DNA of 10,328 bases from Gallionellaceae bacterium. Its GTDB lineage: Bacteria > Pseudomonadota > Gammaproteobacteria > Burkholderiales > Gallionellaceae. The stretch is taken from positions 1 through 10,328 of the forward strand of contig PLYB01000230.1 in NCBI GenBank assembly GCA_003151655.1, written 5' to 3'. The translations under genes were made by a program, and so were the position numbers. The first letter of the stretch is position 1. Every line of letters begins with the position of its first letter. Below the pieces are notes generated by a model. It had not been told where the DNA came from and did not search any database. It worked only from the letters and a program-made list of their open reading frames with translations. Below are positions 5,495 to 10,328 of the stretch, piece by piece.

Positions 5495-6265
5495 TCAATT
5501 TTCAAAAAATCCGCTTTTCACCAATTCCAGCGTTAATGCTTTGTAATCCGCTGCACCGGGCGTGTGCGGTGCATAAGCGAAAACATCCAAGCCATGCATC
5601 GGGCTAGCCGCTAGCGCCACATTTTCGCCGATTCGAGTGCTGCAAACTTGCGCGCCGTAACGTTCCTTCAGCTTGTCGTAAATTTCGAAAGATAATTTTC
5701 GACGTGAATCGAATCGGGTAACCACAATGCGTCGTTCAAATTTGCGGTTGAGTTTTTTCTCGAGTACGTTTAGTGCCGCATCCAGCCGATACACTCCTTG
5801 TAGGGATAGATAGTCTGCCGAAACCGGTATCAATACTCTGTCTGCCGCCAGTAATGCATTGAGAGTAAGCACTCCCAACATCGGACAGCAATCGATGATA
5901 ATCGGGGCGCCGGTAAGCGCCAACTCTTCGCTAAGCCCTTGCTTAAGCAGCTTGGCGGCATTCGGATCTCTTCCGAAAAGAACGTCGATTTTGGATAATT
6001 CAATGGAGGCTGGGATAATTTGCCATCCTGCGGGGGTATCGTGCAGGAGGCTGGCTAGCGAGGCTTGTTCATTAAAAAATGCCGCCATGTTGCGTGGCTG
6101 TGTGCGCGCATCTTTCAAGCCCGAAGCCAGGCTTAACGATCCTTGTGGATCCATATCCAGCGCAATTGGCTGACGTCTCGCGATAGCCAAACCTGCGACA
6201 ATATTTAAGGTAGAGGTTGTCTTGCCTACCCCACCTTTTTGATTAAAGACCGCGATAACCGCCAT
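5495..6265 (-). CDS. Orphan ParA-family ATPase
   Basis: This 256-residue protein is a deviant Walker ATPase of the ParA/Soj/MinD group. These proteins dimerise on ATP, bind DNA or membrane, and position DNA or protein cargo in the cell. The deviant Walker A box is KGGVGKTT (10-17, signature Lys10 and catalytic Lys15); Walker A' is DMDPQGSL (37-44); Walker B is IIIDCCPML (122-130). It has no N-terminal helix-turn-helix, so it is of the small Soj type. No ParB, parS-like site or cargo gene lies in the window, and the chromosomal parA normally sits with parB near gidA/gidB, so this is probably an extra, cargo-specific ParA. The start has GGAG in the minus-strand GTGGAGAATATCGC before ATG. It follows glmS by 68 bases on the same strand and may be read from that transcript, as no terminator is visible between them. 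Confidence 0.93.
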   Translation of the reverse strand: MAVIAVFNQKGGVGKTTSTLNIVAGLAIARRQPIALDMDPQGSLSLASGLKDARTQPRNMAAFFNEQASLASLLHDTPAGWQIIPASIELSKIDVLFGRDPNAAKLLKQGLSEELALTGAPIIIDCCPMLGVLTLNALLAADRVLIPVSADYLSLQGVYRLDAALNVLEKKLNRKFERRIVVTRFDSRRKLSFEIYDKLKERYGAQVCSTRIGENVALAASPMHGLDVFAYAPHTPGAADYKALTLELVKSGFFEN

Positions 6266-6333
6266 GCGATATTCTCCACGTTGTGGGAACGATGCCGAGT
6301 TTAACCAAAGCGCTTTGAGTCTGGCTTGGGTAT

Positions 6334-8160
6334 TTACTCAACCGTGACTGACTTTGCCAGATTGCGCGGTTTGTCAACATCGGTTCCCTTTTGCAATGCT
6401 ACGTAATATGCCAGCAATTGCAGTGGTATAGTGTGCAGAATAGGGCTGAGAAATCCCGCGTGTTCGGGCATTTGCATCACATGCACGCCTTCGCTGGAGT
6501 GAATGCGGGTCTGCGCATCGGCAAATACATAGAGCTCTCCGCCACGGGCACGAACCTCTTGCAGATTGGACTTAAGCTTTTCCAGCAACGTGTCATTGGG
6601 AGCCACCGCGATCACCGGCATATCTTCATCCACCAATGCCAACGGGCCGTGTTTCAATTCTCCTGCCGGATAAGCTTCGGCATGAATATAGGAAATTTCT
6701 TTCAGCTTCAGTGCGCCTTCCAAGGCGATAGGATAATGTAAGCCGCGACCAAGGAAGAGTGAATGATGCTTATCGGCAAAATGTTTTGCCAATTTGGCGA
6801 TTTCCGGCTCCAGCTTCAATACCGCCAACACTGCACTAGGCAGGTGGCGCAAATCATGCAAATGTTGCTGCTCTTGTTGCGCACTCAGCTTTCCTCGTTG
6901 TTTTGCCAACACCAGGGTAAGCAAAAACAGGGCTGCCAATTGTGTGGTAAACGCCTTGGTCGAGGCCACGCCAATCTCCGGACCCGCTCTGGTCAAAAAT
7001 CGTAGCTTGGATTGACGAATAATTGCGCTCTCGGGCACGTTGCAAATAGCCAGTGTGTGCTGATGTCCGGTGGCTTTTGCATGGTTTAGCGCCGCAAGCG
7101 TGTCTGCTGTCTCGCCAGATTGGGAGATAGTGACCACCAACGTCTTGGGATTGGCCACACTGACGCGATAGCGATATTCGCTGGCTATCTCAACCACACA
7201 AGGAATACCAGCTACCTCTTCCAGCCAGTAGCGCGCAACCATTCCCGCGTGATGACTGGTACCGCAAGCCAATATCAAAATACTGTCTATTTCAGCAAAT
7301 GCGTTTGCGGCCTCCGCACCAAATATCCCCGGTATCAACGATTGGCTATTGCATACCGACTCCAACGTGTCCGCCAAAGCTTGCGGTTGTTCATGGATTT
7401 CTTTTTGCATGTAGTGTTGGTACTCGCCCAACTCCACACTGGCATTGTTTAATTCACTGATGTTTACCGGTCGAACTACTTCTGCGCCCTTGCTATCAAA
7501 TATCCGATACTTGGCCTGCGCCAGCTCAACGACATCGCCCTCTTCCAGATAGACGACTTTCTGGGTGACCTGCAATAATGCCGACATATCCGAGGCGATG
7601 AAGTGCTCACCCTCGCCGACACCTAGCAACAGCGGGCTACCTTTGCGCGCCCCGATCAACTGGTCGGGATTGTCTGCCGCCACCACGCCAATAGCATAAG
7701 CTCCGATCAACTGCGCAAGTGCAGCCTGAGTTGCTAGCAACAAGGTTTTACCGGTGGTGTAATACGAATGAACCAGATGCGCAATGACTTCGGTATCTGT
7801 ATCCGAGGTAAACACATAACCTTGCGCAGTTAATTTTGCGCGCAGTTCTTCATAGTTTTCAATGATGCCATTGTGAACGACCGCGATTAAATCGCTACTC
7901 ATGTGCGGATGAGCATTGCGTTCGCTTGGAATGCCATGAGTTGCCCAACGGGTGTGTGCTATGCCGATATGTCCCTGAGTGTTGCTGCTTTTCTCGGTCA
8001 ATTCAGCCACACGGCCTGTACTCCGCACCCGTTCCAGTTTGTTGTTATTTACTACGACCAATCCGGCCGAGTCGTAACCGCGATATTCCAACCTTAGCAA
8101 ACCCTCTACCAGGATCGGCACTACGTTACGTTGCGCAACTGCCCCTACAATTCCACACAT
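6334..8160 (-). CDS. glmS: GlmS, glutamine:fructose-6-phosphate aminotransferase
   Basis: This 608-residue cytoplasmic enzyme makes glucosamine-6-phosphate from fructose-6-phosphate and glutamine, the committed step to UDP-GlcNAc. The N-terminal class II glutaminase domain begins MCGIVGAV, with Cys2 the nucleophile after Met removal, followed by RLEYRGYDSAG (23-33), HTRWATHG (69-76) and HNGIIENY (96-103). Two SIS sugar-isomerase domains follow: ILACGTSHHAG (296-306) and SQSGETADTL (346-355), then GRGLHYPIALEGALKLKEIS (471-490) with Glu488 and AYPAGELKHGPLAL with His504. The C-terminal DKPRNLAKSVTVE contains Lys603, the same number as in E. coli. Length and residues are all normal. glmU ends 18 bases upstream and a GGAAG Shine-Dalgarno precedes the ATG, so the two genes form an operon. 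There is no room for a glmS ribozyme. Confidence 0.98.
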   Translation of the reverse strand: MCGIVGAVAQRNVVPILVEGLLRLEYRGYDSAGLVVVNNNKLERVRSTGRVAELTEKSSNTQGHIGIAHTRWATHGIPSERNAHPHMSSDLIAVVHNGIIENYEELRAKLTAQGYVFTSDTDTEVIAHLVHSYYTTGKTLLLATQAALAQLIGAYAIGVVAADNPDQLIGARKGSPLLLGVGEGEHFIASDMSALLQVTQKVVYLEEGDVVELAQAKYRIFDSKGAEVVRPVNISELNNASVELGEYQHYMQKEIHEQPQALADTLESVCNSQSLIPGIFGAEAANAFAEIDSILILACGTSHHAGMVARYWLEEVAGIPCVVEIASEYRYRVSVANPKTLVVTISQSGETADTLAALNHAKATGHQHTLAICNVPESAIIRQSKLRFLTRAGPEIGVASTKAFTTQLAALFLLTLVLAKQRGKLSAQQEQQHLHDLRHLPSAVLAVLKLEPEIAKLAKHFADKHHSLFLGRGLHYPIALEGALKLKEISYIHAEAYPAGELKHGPLALVDEDMPVIAVAPNDTLLEKLKSNLQEVRARGGELYVFADAQTRIHSSEGVHVMQMPEHAGFLSPILHTIPLQLLAYYVALQKGTDVDKPRNLAKSVTVE

Positions 8161-8178
8161 AATTGGCTTCCGTTTTAA

Positions 8179-9543
8179 CTATTTAATTTTCTTGATTGGT
8201 CGTTGCCAGCCTGGCACAGTGAGCTGTTTTGCGCGCGATAGAGTCAGCTCGCCGGCCGGGGTATCTTTGGTAATGGTCGATCCAGCCCCTATTGTGGCAC
8301 CGCGCCCGACCGTTACCGGAGCCACCAGTTGCGTGTCTGATCCGATAAATGCATCGTCTTCGATCACGGTACGGAACTTGTTCGCCCCATCGTAATTGCA
8401 GGTTATGGTACCGGCACCAATGTTTACACGACTACCTATGGTTGCATCGCCAATATAACTGAGGTGATTTGCTTTACTGTTATTGGCAATCTCGCTGTTT
8501 TTTATTTCCACAAAATTGCCTATGTGAACTTCGCTTTGCAATTTGCTTCCCGGACGTATACGGGCAAACGGGCCGATCTGGCATCTTTCACCAATCTCGG
8601 CATCATCAACATGACTATACGGCGCAATGTTTGTATTCGCAGCGATCCATGTATTTCTGATCACACTGTAAGCGCCCACTTTTACGCCACTGCCGAGCAG
8701 TACCTTGCCTTCAAAGATACAGCCAACATCTATTTCCACATCTTTTTCGCACAGCAATTCACCGCGAATATCCAGCCGTGCCGGATCGGCTAAGGTCACG
8801 CCTTGCAACAACAGTCTATTTGCCAGCTCGAGTTGCCATAGCCTTTCCAGTTCAGCTTGTTGCAGTTTGCTGTTGATCCCCATTACTTCCCATTCATGCG
8901 CAGGTTGTACGGTGTTAATCTTCACGCCTTGTTCCGCTGCCATCGCCACTATGTCAGTCAGATAGTACTCACTTTGCGCATTCTCATTGCGCAAATTGGC
9001 CAGCCAGTTTCGTAGTAGTTTGGTGGGAGCCGCCAAAATTCCTGTATTTATTTCTGTTATTTTGCGTTGCTCGGGTGTGGCATCTTTTTCTTCAATAATT
9101 CCGCTTACTTTTCCGGCTGCATCGCGAACGATGCGACCATATCCTTTGGGGTTGTCCAAATACTGAGTTAGCAGGGTTAGCGCATCTTCATCGCTTAATA
9201 TTTTAGTTAATGTTTCCGGCTGAATAAGCGGAACATCACCGTACAACACCAAGCAAACCCCTTCTTCGTCGAGCTGTGGAAGCGTTTGCTGTACCGCATG
9301 GCCGGTACCTATCTGCGGCTCTTGCAGAACAAATGTCGCGCTATGGCGTTGTAGCGACTGCGGTACCATTTTTCCGCCATGCCCATAGACTACGATTGTT
9401 TTGGAGGGCGATAAACTTGCCGCCGTATCAACCACATGCTGCAACATGGTTTTGCCCGCGATGACATGCAACACCTTGGGCTTATCTGAATACATCCGTG
9501 TGCCTTTGCCGGCAGCGAGAATTACGATATTGAGCTTAGCCAT
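8179..9543 (-). CDS. glmU: GlmU, bifunctional GlcN-1-P acetyltransferase / GlcNAc-1-P uridyltransferase
   Basis: This 454-residue enzyme (E. coli: 456) performs the last two steps to UDP-GlcNAc: acetylation of glucosamine-1-phosphate by its C-terminal domain and UTP-dependent uridylylation by its N-terminal domain. N-terminal motifs are LAAGKGTRM (9-17), KPKVLH (21-26), YGDVPLI with Asp103, and EINTGI (164-169). The C-terminal half is a left-handed beta-helix of hexapeptide repeats (from about 255), with RPGSKL (330-335), NHLSYIGDATIG (359-370, His360 matching the catalytic His of E. coli), NIGAGTITCNYDG (374-386) and the final PGWQRP. ATG 9543 gives the standard MAKLNIVILAAG start, with GGAAAAG just upstream; an in-frame ATG at 9582 would add 13 unconserved residues. 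It follows the atpC terminator closely and precedes glmS by 18 bases. Confidence 0.98.
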   Translation of the reverse strand: MAKLNIVILAAGKGTRMYSDKPKVLHVIAGKTMLQHVVDTAASLSPSKTIVVYGHGGKMVPQSLQRHSATFVLQEPQIGTGHAVQQTLPQLDEEGVCLVLYGDVPLIQPETLTKILSDEDALTLLTQYLDNPKGYGRIVRDAAGKVSGIIEEKDATPEQRKITEINTGILAAPTKLLRNWLANLRNENAQSEYYLTDIVAMAAEQGVKINTVQPAHEWEVMGINSKLQQAELERLWQLELANRLLLQGVTLADPARLDIRGELLCEKDVEIDVGCIFEGKVLLGSGVKVGAYSVIRNTWIAANTNIAPYSHVDDAEIGERCQIGPFARIRPGSKLQSEVHIGNFVEIKNSEIANNSKANHLSYIGDATIGSRVNIGAGTITCNYDGANKFRTVIEDDAFIGSDTQLVAPVTVGRGATIGAGSTITKDTPAGELTLSRAKQLTVPGWQRPIKKIK

Positions 9544-9571
9544 TCTTTTCCAAATATCTTTCAAGGTGCAA

Positions 9572-9577
9572 AGTATA
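9572..9577 (-). promoter_or_regulatory. Possible -10 element for glmU
   Basis: On the minus strand TATACT (9577 down to 9572) fits a -10 hexamer and would start transcription near 9565, about 20 bases before glmU. No recognisable -35 exists: the correct spacing falls in the terminator stem of the atp operon. It could be a weak promoter; alternatively glmU is read through from the atp operon. Confidence 0.3.
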
Positions 9578-9580
9578 AAC

Positions 9581-9604
9581 AAAAAAAACGGCGGATGCCG
9601 TTTT
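9581..9604 (-). terminator. Intrinsic terminator after atpC
   Basis: On the minus strand AAAACGGC (9604-9597) and GCCGTTTT (9592-9585) form a perfect 8-base-pair stem around the tetraloop ATCC. The 3' arm runs into eight consecutive T (9588-9581). It lies 26 bases after the atpC stop and about 40 bases before the glmU start. A weaker stem TACGCA/TGCGTA (9640-9635 with 9618-9613) sits over the atpC stop codon just before it. Confidence 0.85.
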
Positions 9605-9630
9605 CTCTGTATTACGCATCTACCAGAAAC

Positions 9631-10059
9631 TTAGTGCGTAGAAGTTCTTTTCATTTTTGATATGGCTTGCAATTGTGCTATCGCTTCTGACAGCTCGGCT
9701 TGCGCCACTGCATAGTCGATTTCTGATGTGCGATTTTTCATCGCCTCTTCAGCAGCGTGCTTAGCTTCAAGCGCTCTAGCCTCATCCAAGTCTGCACCGC
9801 GTATTGCCGTGTCAGCCAAAATAGTAACCAAGTTAGGCTGCACTTCCAGCATACCACCGGAAACGTAGATCAATGTTTCTTCATTTTGGTCGGGTAGCTT
9901 GAGACGAACCGAACCCGGCTTGATCCGCGCCAGCAGTGGAGCATGGCGAGGATAGATACCCAACTCGCCCGCTTCACCCGGAACAATGACCACTTCTGCC
10001 AAGCCTGAAAAAATTGCAGCTTCGGCACTTACTACATCGACGTGAACTGTCATTGCCAT
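9631..10059 (-). CDS. atpC: AtpC, F1 ATP synthase epsilon subunit
   Basis: This 142-residue subunit is part of the central stalk of the F1Fo ATP synthase, coupling gamma rotation to catalysis and inhibiting ATP hydrolysis through its C-terminal helices. The N-terminal beta-sandwich contains VDVVSAEAAIFSG (7-19), GELGIYPRHAPLL (31-43) and VSGGMLEVQPN (66-76). The linker LADTAIRGADLDEARALEAK (81-100) leads to two C-terminal helices ending about residue 136. The MAMT start matches E. coli AtpC; an ATG two codons later is in frame, but AGAGGT overlapping the atpD stop favours the first. atpD ends 12 bases upstream, as usual for the end of an atp operon. The final residues KRTSTH are a short species-specific tail. 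Confidence 0.97.
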   Translation of the reverse strand: MAMTVHVDVVSAEAAIFSGLAEVVIVPGEAGELGIYPRHAPLLARIKPGSVRLKLPDQNEETLIYVSGGMLEVQPNLVTILADTAIRGADLDEARALEAKHAAEEAMKNRTSEIDYAVAQAELSEAIAQLQAISKMKRTSTH

Positions 10060-10071
10060 AATTATTTACCT

Positions 10072-10328
10072 CTATTGCAGCGTTTTAGCTTTTTCGATGG
10101 CTTCTTCAATCGCGCCAACCATGTAGAAAGCTTGTTCCGGCAGATGATCGTACTCACCGTCTACAATGGCCTTGAAGCCCTTGATGGTATCTTTCAGAGA
10201 AACATACTTGCCCGGTGCGCCAGTGAACTGTTCTGCCACATGAAACGGTTGTGACAAGAAGCGCTGAATCTTACGGGCACGAGCAACTGCCAATTTATCT
10301 TCAGGTGCCAATTCGTCCATACCCAGAA
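10072..10328 (-). CDS. atpD: AtpD, F1 ATP synthase beta subunit (3' part)
   Basis: This is the C-terminal part (85 full codons) of the catalytic beta subunit of F1Fo ATP synthase; the gene continues past the right edge. The frame reads LGMDELAPEDKLAVARARKI, then QRFLSQPFHVAEQFTG and PGKYVSLKDTIKGFKAIV. It ends with YDHLPEQAFYMVGAIEEAIE and KAKTLQ. The first stretch includes the DELxxEDK loop, the counterpart of the beta-subunit DELSEED torque lever that pushes on gamma. The ending is of normal length. The TAG stop overlaps the start of the atpC Shine-Dalgarno, consistent with a tightly packed atp operon whose earlier genes lie to the right. Confidence 0.98.
   Translation of the reverse strand, partial: LGMDELAPEDKLAVARARKIQRFLSQPFHVAEQFTGAPGKYVSLKDTIKGFKAIVDGEYDHLPEQAFYMVGAIEEAIEKAKTLQ

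Noticed and set aside
6306..6317. CAAAGCGCTTTG perfect 12-base palindrome between glmS and parA
   Set aside because: It has no loop or T-tract for a terminator and no nearby promoter; a short palindrome of this kind is expected by chance and I cannot assign a role.
8161..8178. glmS ribozyme or other riboswitch before glmS
   Set aside because: Only 18 bases separate glmU and glmS; the ribozyme is far larger and is known from Gram-positive bacteria.
8464..8793. 109-codon plus-strand frame inside glmU, and similar long antisense frames in glmS, ubiB and the Tim44-domain gene
   Set aside because: They are shadows of well-identified coding genes, with no ribosome sites and no recognisable domains.

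Overview
The window looks like ordinary chromosome of a betaproteobacterium. The best guess is the Nitrosomonadales/Gallionellaceae area; this is an inference from protein similarity remembered by eye and from gene neighbourhood, not from a database search. The pointers are UbiE, UbiB, GlmS, GlmU and AtpC proteins that follow the E. coli sequences closely, an atpD-atpC-glmU-glmS order, and a Tim44-domain membrane protein close to ubiquinone genes. I see no tRNA, rRNA, CRISPR array, insertion sequence, prophage or attachment site.

Left half, plus strand. The window opens inside ubiE (ubiquinone/menaquinone methyltransferase). It is followed at once by a 66-residue antitoxin-like protein with no toxin next to it. 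A compact group comes next: yjdM (the old 'phnA' zinc-ribbon protein), a secreted phosphoesterase overlapping it by 4 bases, and rluA (pseudouridine synthase). A Tim44-domain membrane protein has its own extended -10 promoter. After it lies a self-contained mini transcription unit at 3403-3771: promoter, 15-codon upstream ORF, 58-codon gene with a strong Shine-Dalgarno, and a clear intrinsic terminator. The plus-strand block ends with ubiB, preceded by a leader of about 200 bases that can fold into a strong hairpin and has a competing pairing option.

Right half, minus strand. Reading from the right edge leftward: the 3' end of atpD, then atpC (ATP synthase beta and epsilon), an intrinsic terminator, glmU, glmS (the two enzymes that supply UDP-GlcNAc for peptidoglycan and LPS), and an orphan ParA-type ATPase. 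parA and ubiB converge with only 11 bases between their stop codons.

How the genes fit together: ubiE and ubiB both serve ubiquinone synthesis and so feed the respiratory chain, whose proton gradient drives the ATP synthase encoded at the other end. glmU and glmS are consecutive parts of one pathway (GlmS makes glucosamine-6-P; GlmU performs the last two steps to UDP-GlcNAc). Most of the window is housekeeping. The parts worth a second look are the 58-residue gene with its upstream ORF, the structured ubiB leader, the orphan antitoxin-like protein, the orphan ParA, and the absence of a recognisable ubiJ between ubiE and ubiB.
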